The position numbers and the translations under genes were made by a program. From assembly GCA_963677825.2 (NCBI GenBank), contig CAXXEF010000001.1:2108001-2172000 (forward strand): 64,000 nucleotides of DNA, in the 5' to 3' direction. Each line of letters opens with the position of its first letter. Position 1 is the stretch's first letter. Below, piece after piece: positions 24,382 through 33,249 of the stretch. Below the pieces are notes generated by a model, which was given only the letters and a program-made list of their open reading frames with translations, searched no databases and was not told where the DNA came from. The DNA is from Sporobacter sp963677825. GTDB taxonomy: Bacteria > Bacillota > Clostridia > Oscillospirales > Oscillospiraceae.

Positions 24382-26067
24382 ATGCGTAATATTGAGAAAA
24401 TATTTCATAATGGCGTCATAGCAACTGTCGATGATGCTTTCAGATTCTGTCAGGCGGTAGCTGTGGCAGACGGTAAAATAGCAGCAGTAGGTTCTGAAGA
24501 GCAGATAATGACCCTGCACAATAATGACACTGAGCTTATTGACCTTAAAGGCTGCCTTATGTTGCCCGGGCTCCATGACGCGCACCTCCACGCGGCTGAT
24601 TTTGTTCACAATATGGACCATCTGGCGTGTGACCATGTGCACACTATTGAAGAGCTTAAGACGGCTATTGCCGGAAGACTCAAGGAACTAGATGGCGGCT
24701 GGCTTCTCGGAAACGGACTTCCTCAGGTCCTTCTTGACGATGGACTGACACGACACGATCTGGATGAGGTTTCTCCCGACGTACCCGTTGTACTTGTCAT
24801 GTGGCATGGTCACGGCTGCGTAGCAAACTCAACAGCACTGAAACTGAGCAGAATAAATTCGGACACGCCCAACCCGCCCGGAGGAATAATCAGACGTGAG
24901 GCTGACGGCTCACCCAGCGGCGTTCTTGAGGAAGCAAGCGCACTTCAGTCGGTATTTACCGGCATGCGCTGTTTTACATCGGATGAGATAGCCGTGAAGC
25001 TGGAGACAATGCAAAGAATCATGAACAGCAGGGGCTATACATCATATACAGAGAGTACAGTTGGCCCCGCGAACAACATACGTGAGGGCGGAGCTTCCGG
25101 CGAAAACTGCCTCAGCGCTTATGTTAAGCTTGCGGAACAAGGAAGATTGACATGTCGTGTTGCCGTGGGCTTCTACTCCGGGAGAAACGGTGTTCAGTGC
25201 TATGAGGCGCTGAAGGAGGATCTGGACGGCGGAAAGGTACCAACTTCACCAGATGAGAATATGCTCAGCTTCCATATGCTGAAGTTCTTCTGCGATGGCG
25301 TTGAGACCTCCCACACTGCGTGGATGAACGACGAGTATGCTGATTCGCCGGGAAATTATGGATGCTCATGCTTTGGCCCCACAGGTCTTACTGAGGAGGA
25401 ACGTGTAGCAGAGCTAAGAAAAACACTGAAGCTTGCCCACGACAGGGGCTTCCAGATAGGCATCCACACCGTCGGCGATAGAGCTGCACATGAGGCGCTT
25501 GAGGCAATAATAGCGGCGTATACCGAAAATCCCCGGAAAGGCGTTCGCCACTGCCTCATCCATGCCGACAACTTCGGCGATTATAATGACCTGTTTAGAT
25601 GCCCTGAGTACGATGTGGTCATATCATCTCAGCCGAATCTGGCAGCGGGTATGTTTCTTCGTGATGCGGAGTGCCTCAACAAGAAACTGGGAGCCCGCCT
25701 GGCGCCTCTGAGAACGCTCATAGATCACGGTGTGATTTTGGCAGGCGGATCAGACAACATAGCCGGCGACTTCCACGACTGGCGTGAGGGCATAGTCAGT
25801 GCCGTAACACGCATCTCGACAGACGGCAAGCCCTATCATCCGGAGTTCTGCATAACTTTGCCTGAGGCCGTGAGAATGTTCACTTATAACGGCGCCTATC
25901 AGGAGCTCTGTGAGGATAAGCGCGGCTCCATAGAGTGCGGCAAATTTGCGGATTTCACGGTAGTTGATAAGAACATATTCGAGATACCCCTTGAGGATGT
26001 GTTATCAGTTAAGGTCGTCAGAACAGTAGTTGGCGGTGAAACAGTTTACAAAGCCGACGGTGAATAG
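24382..26067 (+). CDS. YtcJ-like amidohydrolase
   Basis: A 561-residue member of the amidohydrolase_3 (YtcJ) branch. It has the metal-binding HDAHLHAAD near residue 68-76, GVLEEASAL, the ADNFGDYNDLF segment and a late GGSDNIAGDF motif with the catalytic Asp. Such enzymes hydrolyse amide or imide bonds with one or two metal ions; the substrate is unknown. GGTGAT seven bases before ATG 24382 favours that start over TTG 24367. It leads the operon that diverges from the PucR-type gene and resembles the product of 46615-48276. Confidence 0.85.
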   Translation: MRNIEKIFHNGVIATVDDAFRFCQAVAVADGKIAAVGSEEQIMTLHNNDTELIDLKGCLMLPGLHDAHLHAADFVHNMDHLACDHVHTIEELKTAIAGRLKELDGGWLLGNGLPQVLLDDGLTRHDLDEVSPDVPVVLVMWHGHGCVANSTALKLSRINSDTPNPPGGIIRREADGSPSGVLEEASALQSVFTGMRCFTSDEIAVKLETMQRIMNSRGYTSYTESTVGPANNIREGGASGENCLSAYVKLAEQGRLTCRVAVGFYSGRNGVQCYEALKEDLDGGKVPTSPDENMLSFHMLKFFCDGVETSHTAWMNDEYADSPGNYGCSCFGPTGLTEEERVAELRKTLKLAHDRGFQIGIHTVGDRAAHEALEAIIAAYTENPRKGVRHCLIHADNFGDYNDLFRCPEYDVVISSQPNLAAGMFLRDAECLNKKLGARLAPLRTLIDHGVILAGGSDNIAGDFHDWREGIVSAVTRISTDGKPYHPEFCITLPEAVRMFTYNGAYQELCEDKRGSIECGKFADFTVVDKNIFEIPLEDVLSVKVVRTVVGGETVYKADGE

Positions 26068-26108
26068 GCGCTTCGGGCGTTAATAGTGTTAAACGGGAGG
26101 GGCGCATA

Positions 26109-26654
26109 TTGAGATATGAGAAGCTGGTACACCGGTTTGTCCCGGAGTACCTGAACACAACCGTAGATGGTAAGAAGATCAACGACACCTCGGCTCAGGC
26201 ATATTTCCGCGGTGCGTGCCAGATTCCCGGCTCTCAATTCAACATCGGCTACGGACTTGTGATGGCCCCCTGCCTTGTTGACCCGTATCCGCACAAACAC
26301 TTTGCCGATGAATATCTTATTTTTGGCAGCGAAACGATGAATGCCAAGGACTTCGACGCAGAGATGGAATTGACCATTGGACGCGGTGACGAGGCGGAGA
26401 CATACATCATCGACAGACCGGCTACAGTCCGCATACCGGCAGGTGTTTGGCATTGTCCGCTGAATTTCAAACGCATAGGCAAACCGGTATTCTTCCAGCC
26501 GGGACTTCTGCAGGGCATGTTTGGCGGTGTGTATCTCATTAACGGCGAGGAGAAGGAAGTATTCTACAATGGTCAGATAGATTGTGTGCTGGAACCGGGA
26601 GAGAAGTGTAGCGCCTGTAAGCGCTGCTTAATGACAGACTGGGCACAGGGTTGA
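26109..26654 (+). CDS. Single-cupin protein with C-x7-CxxCxxC tail (copy 1)
   Basis: A 181-residue protein begun at TTG 26109 behind GGGAGGGG. The cupin core carries PHKHFADEYLIF and, about 60 residues later, GVWHCPLNFKRIGKP, giving the His-x-His, Glu and late His of a metal-binding cupin. The tail has Cys-x7-CSACKRC, a possible iron-sulfur or zinc site. The family is not known to me. Its neighbours are a second single-cupin gene, a double-cupin gene and the amidohydrolase gene. Confidence 0.75.
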   Translation: MRYEKLVHRFVPEYLNTTVDGKKINDTSAQAYFRGACQIPGSQFNIGYGLVMAPCLVDPYPHKHFADEYLIFGSETMNAKDFDAEMELTIGRGDEAETYIIDRPATVRIPAGVWHCPLNFKRIGKPVFFQPGLLQGMFGGVYLINGEEKEVFYNGQIDCVLEPGEKCSACKRCLMTDWAQG

Positions 26655-26668
26655 GAGGTGGCTTGAAA

Positions 26669-27241
26669 ATGGAAAGAAAATACGAGCACCTCATCTATTT
26701 TAACGAACCGGAGCTTGTTACAAACTACATAGACGGAACATATAAGGATAATGTTGACCAGGAGATTCTGGGCGTTGGCATCAGAGGCGCATGTCAGATA
26801 CCCGGAGCGCAGGCGTATATCGCCGGAGGGCTCATCACCGAGCCTGTGTTTATCGACCCCTACCCCCATAAGCACACAGCCGACGAGTACCTCGCCTTCC
26901 TTGGGGCGCCCACGGACAGATACGATTTTGATGCCCACATCGAGTTCACCATCGGAAGCGGCGACGACGCGGAGCTGTATTCCATCGACGAGCCTACGAT
27001 AGTCCGCATACCGGCAAACACATGGCACTGCCCGCTGAACTTTATCCACATCGACAAGCCGGTGTTCTTTCAGGTGGCGCTTTTGCAGGGGGCCTTTGGT
27101 GGCACATATATGATGCCGGACGGAATAAAAGAGCTCTGGTATAACGGTCCCATAAAGTGCATTCTCGACAGAAACAAGACCTGTGACGCATGCCAAAAAT
27201 GCATGAGTCTTGACTGGGACACGTATCCCAATCGGCAGTGA
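26669..27241 (+). CDS. Single-cupin protein with C-x7-CxxCxxC tail (copy 2)
   Basis: A 190-residue paralogue of the preceding product. It has PHKHTADEYLAF, then NTWHCPLNFIHIDKPVFF and the tail Cys-x7-CDACQKC. GAGGTGG seven bases upstream supports ATG 26669; an earlier in-frame TTG at 26651 would overlap the previous stop. Two adjacent diverged copies suggest a heteromeric complex or different substrates. Function unknown. Confidence 0.75.
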   Translation: MERKYEHLIYFNEPELVTNYIDGTYKDNVDQEILGVGIRGACQIPGAQAYIAGGLITEPVFIDPYPHKHTADEYLAFLGAPTDRYDFDAHIEFTIGSGDDAELYSIDEPTIVRIPANTWHCPLNFIHIDKPVFFQVALLQGAFGGTYMMPDGIKELWYNGPIKCILDRNKTCDACQKCMSLDWDTYPNRQ

Positions 27242-27343
27242 TTAGTGAAGCATCAGAAACGTTAATGGTACGTATATCTAAACAGCGACAGTTGTTTTTA
27301 GGTTTAATCAGATGAACTGATTATATTGAACGGAGGATAAAGT

Positions 27344-28522
27344 ATGGGGAAATTTGATGCACTGTTCTACACCATCCCGAAGGAATATCACAATTGGGAC
27401 GGCTATGCCTCACCCAGATGCGGCTTTCCAGGCAATATGGTTATGTCGAACACGCACATGAACATGGGTTTTTCCGTTGCCACCAAGGCTGAATACATGG
27501 AAGTGCCCCACATTCATGATGCAATTGAAGAGTATTTGGTGTTCACAGGCGCCGACCTTCTAGACTTCTTTGGTTCCTTTGATGCCGAGGTCGAGGTCTG
27601 GTTGGGTGACGATCCTCTCAAAATGGAGAAAATCACTATTACAAGCCCTACCATACTCCGTATTCCCCCTCATGTGTGGCACTGCCCGATAAACTTTAAA
27701 CGCGTCGGCAAGCCCGTCTGCTTTATTCCGCTGTATCTTGACGGCTCGTGGGGGAAAATCACAAAGAGCTTTGATGAAAACGGCAGAGAGGTTTTCAATT
27801 ATGAGGGCGAGGGACTTCGTCACTGCATTAAGGACATGACAAAGCTGTGCGTCTACTGCGGAAAGTGCTTTTCTGAGGCTGCCAAGGAGCTTGAGTCCGT
27901 CGGCGCACCGGATGATTTCCTCGCTCCCTACTATGAGATGGAGAAGATTAACGGCCGCACCGGTGCCTTTGACAAGTATGTATACACCATACAACCTGAG
28001 TACCATCAGTGGGGAGACTGGCTTGCAAACCCCAGAGGCGGCTACCCTGGTTATCAGATCGACAAGGACGCGAAGCTTTACTACGGATACGATATCATTT
28101 TGAAGCCTATTCCCATGGACGACGCCCATATCCATCATGCAGTGGAGGAATATCTGGTGTTCACAGGCGCAGACCTGATGGATCCTTTCAGCTCATTCGA
28201 TGCTGAGATAACCATTATGATAGGCGATGACCCGGACGAGATGGAGGAGCACGTCATTACCGAACCTACGGTCATAAAGATACCGCCAAATGTGTGGCAC
28301 TGCCCGATAAACTTTAAGCGCGTTGGAAAACCCGTCAATTTTATGCCCATCTATCCCGACGGCTGCTGGTCTAAGATAAGCAGACAATATATTAAGCCTG
28401 ATGGTACACCCACATATGTATATGAGGGCGTGGGACTAGAAAACTGCAGACTGGACAGTTCCAAGAAGTGCATATTCTGTGGTAAATGCACCACTGCGAA
28501 CCTTGATGAACAGGCAAAATAA
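27344..28522 (+). CDS. Double-cupin protein with two C-x7-CxxCxxC motifs
   Basis: A 392-residue protein made of two tandem units of about 195 residues. Each has a cupin with PHIHDAIEEYLVF or AHIHHAVEEYLVF, then VWHCPINFKRVGKPV, followed by Cys-x7-CVYCGKC or CIFCGKC. Both metal sites and both cysteine motifs appear intact, so it is a duplication rather than an active domain with a decayed one. GGAGGA lies upstream of ATG 27344. Function unknown. Confidence 0.78.
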   Translation: MGKFDALFYTIPKEYHNWDGYASPRCGFPGNMVMSNTHMNMGFSVATKAEYMEVPHIHDAIEEYLVFTGADLLDFFGSFDAEVEVWLGDDPLKMEKITITSPTILRIPPHVWHCPINFKRVGKPVCFIPLYLDGSWGKITKSFDENGREVFNYEGEGLRHCIKDMTKLCVYCGKCFSEAAKELESVGAPDDFLAPYYEMEKINGRTGAFDKYVYTIQPEYHQWGDWLANPRGGYPGYQIDKDAKLYYGYDIILKPIPMDDAHIHHAVEEYLVFTGADLMDPFSSFDAEITIMIGDDPDEMEEHVITEPTVIKIPPNVWHCPINFKRVGKPVNFMPIYPDGCWSKISRQYIKPDGTPTYVYEGVGLENCRLDSSKKCIFCGKCTTANLDEQAK

Positions 28523-29459
28523 AAGCCTCAAACGCCCTGAGCAGCTTTCCAGACCGGTTGGCTATATCACAGTCATCATGTCGGCCATCCTTTTCGGCGC
28601 CGCACCTCTTTTTGCTACCTTCATATATGCCTACGACATATCGGGCACAGAACTTGCTTTTCTGAGGGTTGCCGTAGCGGTGCCAGCAGTCGGAATATTC
28701 AATTTAGCCCGGGGAGAAGGATTCAAGATTGCATGGGACAAGGTCTTAAAGATTGCAATTATGGCGCTGACAGGATCGGTTCTCACGACGGTGCTTCTGT
28801 TTGAGTCGTATTCATATATTGACACAAGCGTTGCCACCACACTACATTTCAGCTATCCCATCGTTGTTCTTGCGCTGAGCATGTTGTTCTATAAAGAAAA
28901 AACAGGGGTTAAGACCTTCTTAAGTTTTGCTCTTTGCACTGTTGGGATTCTGCTTTTCTGCAACCCCGTTGGCGGATTTACGTGGTGTGGATTTGGACTG
29001 GCTATCGGTTCCGGTTTTGCATATGCATTCTATGTTCTATACATGGATAAAAGCAGAATCCTTGAGTCTATCAGCTTCGGCAGGTTTACGTTCTGGTTTT
29101 TTACATTTTCTACGATACTGATGCTACCTGTCATGCTGTTTATGGGGCTTCTACCTATCAGGATTTCCACCGAGGGTTTAATCCTGGCTTCTGCGTTCTC
29201 AATCGGAGACGGACTTACAGGCACCATCTTGTTGCAGATAGGCATACGGCGTATAGGCAGCAGGAGCGCCTCTCTTATTAGTGCTGTGGAGCCTGTGACA
29301 AGTGTTATTGCGGGTTATTTGTTTCTTAATGAATTACTAAGCATTCGTTCGGTCCTTGGCGTGTTGTTCGTTCTCGCGGCTACGACATATCTTATTATAT
29401 CCCGCAGCAAGGAGCATCCGGAGGGCGGAAAACAGTACATGAACTTTTTCAGTCATTAG
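28506..29459 (+). CDS. DMT/EamA-family transporter
   Basis: A 317-residue membrane protein with about ten helices arranged as two EamA repeats. The first begins YITVIMSAILFGAAPLFATF with SGTELAFLRV and the second has FSIGDGLTGTILLQIG and LISAVEPVTSVIAGYLFL. ATG 28506 overlaps the end of the double-cupin gene; GTG 28479 is possible but has no better signal. Members export or import small metabolites. Here it probably moves the substrate or product of the cupin pathway. Confidence 0.82.
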   Translation: MNRQNKSLKRPEQLSRPVGYITVIMSAILFGAAPLFATFIYAYDISGTELAFLRVAVAVPAVGIFNLARGEGFKIAWDKVLKIAIMALTGSVLTTVLLFESYSYIDTSVATTLHFSYPIVVLALSMLFYKEKTGVKTFLSFALCTVGILLFCNPVGGFTWCGFGLAIGSGFAYAFYVLYMDKSRILESISFGRFTFWFFTFSTILMLPVMLFMGLLPIRISTEGLILASAFSIGDGLTGTILLQIGIRRIGSRSASLISAVEPVTSVIAGYLFLNELLSIRSVLGVLFVLAATTYLIISRSKEHPEGGKQYMNFFSH

Positions 29460-29476
29460 ATTATTGGAGTGGTATT

Positions 29477-30430
29477 ATGATCAAATATATCATCAAAAGG
29501 CTGCTGATGATGATTCCAATCCTGTTAGGCATAACACTTATAGTGCTGTTACTTATAGATGTTGCACCAGGTGATCCTGCCAGGATAATTCTGGGGAACG
29601 AGGCGAGCCCAGCGCAGATAGCAGAGCTGCGAAATGAACTGGGACTGGACGATCCGTTCTTAGTCAGGTACTTTAGCTTTCTGAAAGGCGCCGTACAGGG
29701 CGATTTTGGAAAATCCTACATGAACAACCGTTCTGTGTCTGACGAGATGTTCCAGCGCTTCCAGTACACGTTTGTCTTAGCAGTGCTGAGCGTTCTTATT
29801 TCGGTCATCGTCGGAATTCCGCTGGGTATTTTCGCGGCGACGCATCAATATTCCTGGAAGGATAATTCGACGATAGCGTTGTCGCTTGTATGTGTGTCGA
29901 TGCCATCATTCTGGTTCGCATTGCTGATAATCCAGCTTTTCAGTGTCAAGCTGAGATGGCTACCGTCTTCCGGCATCGAGACGTGGCAGGGGTGGATAAT
30001 GCCGACCATATCACTTGCACTGGGCTTTATAGCGCTCATAACGAGGCAAATGCGCTCCGATTTTCTTGAGGTCGTCAGGCAGGACTTCATCGTTACGGCA
30101 AGAGCAAAGGGTCAGACCGAGGGCAAGGTTCTATACCGCCACGCTCTGAAAAACGCCATAATCCCCATCGTGCAGATTGTCGGTATGATTTTTGGCGGCG
30201 CTCTCGGTGGAGCCATGATAGCAGAGATCGTTTTCTCCGTTCCCGGTCTTGGAAGCTACATGATATCCGGCCTTACCTCGAGAGATTACCCTGTAATTCT
30301 TGCGACATCGTTCTTTATGTCGTTGGTATTCAGCGTCGTTATCCTGCTGATAGACATAGCTTTCTCATTTATCGACCCCAGAATCCGGTCCCAGTACATT
30401 AAGAAGAGAAAAAGTCCGCAAAGGAGGTAA
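29477..30430 (+). CDS. Oligopeptide/nickel-type ABC permease (DppB-like)
   Basis: A 317-residue permease with six membrane helices. It starts MIKYIIKRLLMMIPILLGI, has GDPARIILGNEASP and ELRNELGLDDPF in the first loop, and ARAKGQTEGKVLYRHALKNA as the coupling motif. GGAGTGG lies upstream. It is the first of five genes for a complete transporter of the Opp/Dpp family, which carries peptides, nickel chelates or other small compounds. Confidence 0.92.
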   Translation: MIKYIIKRLLMMIPILLGITLIVLLLIDVAPGDPARIILGNEASPAQIAELRNELGLDDPFLVRYFSFLKGAVQGDFGKSYMNNRSVSDEMFQRFQYTFVLAVLSVLISVIVGIPLGIFAATHQYSWKDNSTIALSLVCVSMPSFWFALLIIQLFSVKLRWLPSSGIETWQGWIMPTISLALGFIALITRQMRSDFLEVVRQDFIVTARAKGQTEGKVLYRHALKNAIIPIVQIVGMIFGGALGGAMIAEIVFSVPGLGSYMISGLTSRDYPVILATSFFMSLVFSVVILLIDIAFSFIDPRIRSQYIKKRKSPQRR

Positions 30431-30437
30431 TGGAATA

Positions 30438-31301
30438 ATGGAAGAAAATACAACCAAAAAAAGGTCCAGATTAAGTGAGACCTGGCGCAGACTTAAGAAA
30501 AACAAGCTGGCGGTACTATCGCTCATTCTTCTGGTTATCCTGTTCCTCGTGGCGATTCTAGCCCCTGTTTTGGCTCCTTATCATTACGCTCAGGAGAACT
30601 TCTCCCAGTCCTTCGCAGGCTCTAGCAGAGAGCACCTTCTGGGTACCGACAGACTTGGTCGTGATATCCTATCAAGACTCATTTACGGCTCACGTCAGTC
30701 CCTCCAGATGGGTCTTTACTCCACGGCTCTCGCGGCTATCGTTGGCATAATTATTGGTGCCATCTCCGGCTTTTACGGCGGTCGAGTCGATAACCTTCTC
30801 ATGAGACTTCTCGACATATATCAGGGCATACCTATGTTCTTGCTGTGTATAACGTTGGCGGCAGTCCTGGGCCCGAGCCTCAGAAATGCCATCATAGCCA
30901 TAGGAATAAGCTCGGTGCCTATCTTTGCAAGACTTATGAGAGCGTCAGTCCTTACAGTCGGCGACGCTGAGTATATTGAAGCGGCAAGAGCCATCAATAC
31001 GAGCAATTCACGCATTCTATCGACTGAAATAATCCCCAATGCCATTTCGCCACTCATTGTGTCCATCACGATGAACATGGGCAGCGCTGTTCTCGCCGGT
31101 GCGGGCCTCAGCTTTATTGGCCTAGGCGTTGAAGCGCCTATCCCTGAGTGGGGGGCCATGATCTCCGATGCACGTAATTTCCTCAGAGGGCACGCTACAC
31201 TCGCTTTATACCCCGGCATCTGCGTCATGATTTCTGTTCTGGCGTTCAATCTCCTTGGCGACGGTCTGAGAGATGCTCTTGACCCGCGCCTGAAGAACTG
31301 A
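30438..31301 (+). CDS. Oligopeptide/nickel-type ABC permease (DppC-like)
   Basis: A 287-residue second permease. It has the conserved HLLGTDRLGRDILSRLIYGSR segment near residue 68, IGAISGFYGGRVDNLLMRLL, and the coupling loop EYIEAARAINTSNSRILSTE. Eight bases separate it from the DppB-like gene. Together they form the membrane heterodimer. Confidence 0.92.
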   Translation: MEENTTKKRSRLSETWRRLKKNKLAVLSLILLVILFLVAILAPVLAPYHYAQENFSQSFAGSSREHLLGTDRLGRDILSRLIYGSRQSLQMGLYSTALAAIVGIIIGAISGFYGGRVDNLLMRLLDIYQGIPMFLLCITLAAVLGPSLRNAIIAIGISSVPIFARLMRASVLTVGDAEYIEAARAINTSNSRILSTEIIPNAISPLIVSITMNMGSAVLAGAGLSFIGLGVEAPIPEWGAMISDARNFLRGHATLALYPGICVMISVLAFNLLGDGLRDALDPRLKN

Positions 31302-31310
31302 GGCGGCATT

Positions 31311-32282
31311 ATGAGTGATACCATCCTTGAAATTAGAAACCTTTGTGTTGAGTACGACACGAATGACAGCATAGTTCACGCCGTTAACGGTGTGAGCCTC
31401 AACGTTAGAAGGGGCGAGACTATAGGGCTCGTCGGTGAGACCGGCGCAGGCAAGACGACTATAGCCAGATCCATTCTCAGAATTCTTCCCGTGCCCCCCG
31501 CAAAGGTCTGCAGCGGTGAGATTCTGTTTGAGGGCAAGGATGTCATGAAGAGGCCAGAGTCCGAGATGCGTAAGATCCGTGGCAACAAGATATCAATGAT
31601 ATTTCAAGATCCTATGACGGCGCTGAACCCAATTGAGACGGTTGGCTTCCAAATTTCCGAGGCGATAGGACTCCACAATAGGATAAAGCGTCCGGAGGCT
31701 GACAGACGTGCAAGCGAGATGCTTGAAATGGTCGGTATTCCAATGGAACGCTTTAGTGAGTATCCTCACCAGTTCTCAGGCGGCATGAAGCAGCGTGTGG
31801 TCATAGCTATGGCTCTTGCGTGTAAACCCGACCTTCTTCTGGCCGATGAGCCTACCACTGCTCTTGATGTGACAATACAGGCTCAAGTACTTGAGATGAT
31901 GAAGTCCCTTAAAGCGCAATTGGGAACCTCAGTCATCATGATAACCCATGACCTTGGCGTTGTGGCTGACTGCTGTGATTCGGTCGCCGTTTTATATGCA
32001 GGCGAGGTCGTTGAGTATGGTACGGCTGTACATATTTTCGACGAGACGTCGCATCCGTATACGATCGGCCTTTTCAATTCGTTGCCGAAGCTCAATGCTA
32101 CGTCCTTGCGACTCAATCCCATACGTGGCATGATGCCTGATCCGACGAAGCTTCCAACGGGATGCAAATTTGTAGATCGCTGCCCCGATGCCACCGAGAA
32201 ATGCCGTAAGTCGGTTCCTGAATCGGTAGAGGTCAGCGCGGGACATTTTGTAAAATGTTTTATGGCGGAGGAGGGAAGCTAG
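31311..32282 (+). CDS. Oligopeptide-type ABC ATPase (DppD-like)
   Basis: A 323-residue ATPase with Walker A GETGAGKTT (residues 36-44), signature FSGGMKQR, Walker B LLADEPTTALD and the C-terminal oligopeptide domain with four cysteines (GCKFVDRCPDATEKC). This is the DppD/OppD form. It shares one base with the next ATPase gene. Confidence 0.92.
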   Translation: MSDTILEIRNLCVEYDTNDSIVHAVNGVSLNVRRGETIGLVGETGAGKTTIARSILRILPVPPAKVCSGEILFEGKDVMKRPESEMRKIRGNKISMIFQDPMTALNPIETVGFQISEAIGLHNRIKRPEADRRASEMLEMVGIPMERFSEYPHQFSGGMKQRVVIAMALACKPDLLLADEPTTALDVTIQAQVLEMMKSLKAQLGTSVIMITHDLGVVADCCDSVAVLYAGEVVEYGTAVHIFDETSHPYTIGLFNSLPKLNATSLRLNPIRGMMPDPTKLPTGCKFVDRCPDATEKCRKSVPESVEVSAGHFVKCFMAEEGS

Positions 32283-33232
32283 TGGCAAATCTTCTTGAAA
32301 TTAAAAATCTTGTAAAGTATTTTAAGACCTCAGGAGGACTTCTCCACGCTGTTGACGATGTAAGCTTTACTCTCGAATCCGGAAAGACCGTCGGCGTAGT
32401 AGGCGAGTCCGGCTGTGGTAAGACCACCCTTGGCAGAACCATACTTCATCTTCTTGAGCCCACAAGCGGGCAGATATACTTTGAAGGCAAGGACATTACT
32501 TGGTCTACAAAGGCCGACATGAAGACGCTTCGTGAGGAAATGCAGATAATATTCCAGGACCCCTATTCCTCACTGAATCCAAGAAGAACAGTCGGTGAAG
32601 CCATCATGACACCGCTTCGCCTGCAGGGAAAGCTCTCCAAGGCTGATATGCTCAAGGAGATGCGAAAGCTGATGGATACCGTTGGACTTGCCTCAAGACT
32701 TGAGAATTCATATCCTCATGAGCTCGACGGTGGCAGAAGACAGCGTATCGGCATAGCCAGAGCTCTGGCACTGAAGCCTAAATTCATTGTCTGCGATGAG
32801 CCTGTCTCAGCTCTTGACGTTTCAATACAAGCTCAGGTTATAAATCTTATGCTTGACCTTCAGGATGAACGTGGGCTTGCGTATATGTTCGTCACCCACG
32901 ACCTGTCAGTTGTTAAGTACATATCAGACGATATCATGGTAATGTACCTTGGTCAGCTTGTAGAAAAAGCTCCGGCGGATGTACTGTTTAATAACCCCTC
33001 CCACCCCTATACACAGGCTCTTCTGTCCGCAATTCCCGTGCCGGATCTCCACGACAAGCAGGAGAGAATCATCATGAAAGGCGAGATTACTTCGCCTATC
33101 AATCCGAAATTGGGTTGCAGATTCATGGCGAGATGCCCATATGCAGGTAAGCAGTGTGCAAATCCCCAGACTCTTAACGAGGTCGAGCCCGATCATTTTG
33201 TAGCCTGTTGCATGTGCAACAAAAATATATGA
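32282..33232 (+). CDS. Oligopeptide-type ABC ATPase (DppF-like), altered signature
   Basis: A 316-residue ATPase started at GTG 32282 behind GGAGGAGGG, the start sharing one base with the preceding TAG. Walker A is GESGCGKTT and Walker B FIVCDEPVSALD. The signature reads LDGGRRQR, with Asp in place of the Ser of LSGGQRQR, which usually contacts ATP. The C-terminal cysteine-rich oligopeptide domain (LGCRFMARCPYAGKQC) is present. It pairs with the DppD-like ATPase, whose signature is normal, so the transporter may have one degenerate site. Confidence 0.88.
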   Translation: MANLLEIKNLVKYFKTSGGLLHAVDDVSFTLESGKTVGVVGESGCGKTTLGRTILHLLEPTSGQIYFEGKDITWSTKADMKTLREEMQIIFQDPYSSLNPRRTVGEAIMTPLRLQGKLSKADMLKEMRKLMDTVGLASRLENSYPHELDGGRRQRIGIARALALKPKFIVCDEPVSALDVSIQAQVINLMLDLQDERGLAYMFVTHDLSVVKYISDDIMVMYLGQLVEKAPADVLFNNPSHPYTQALLSAIPVPDLHDKQERIIMKGEITSPINPKLGCRFMARCPYAGKQCANPQTLNEVEPDHFVACCMCNKNI

Positions 33233-33249
33233 TATGTGGAGTGATTAAG

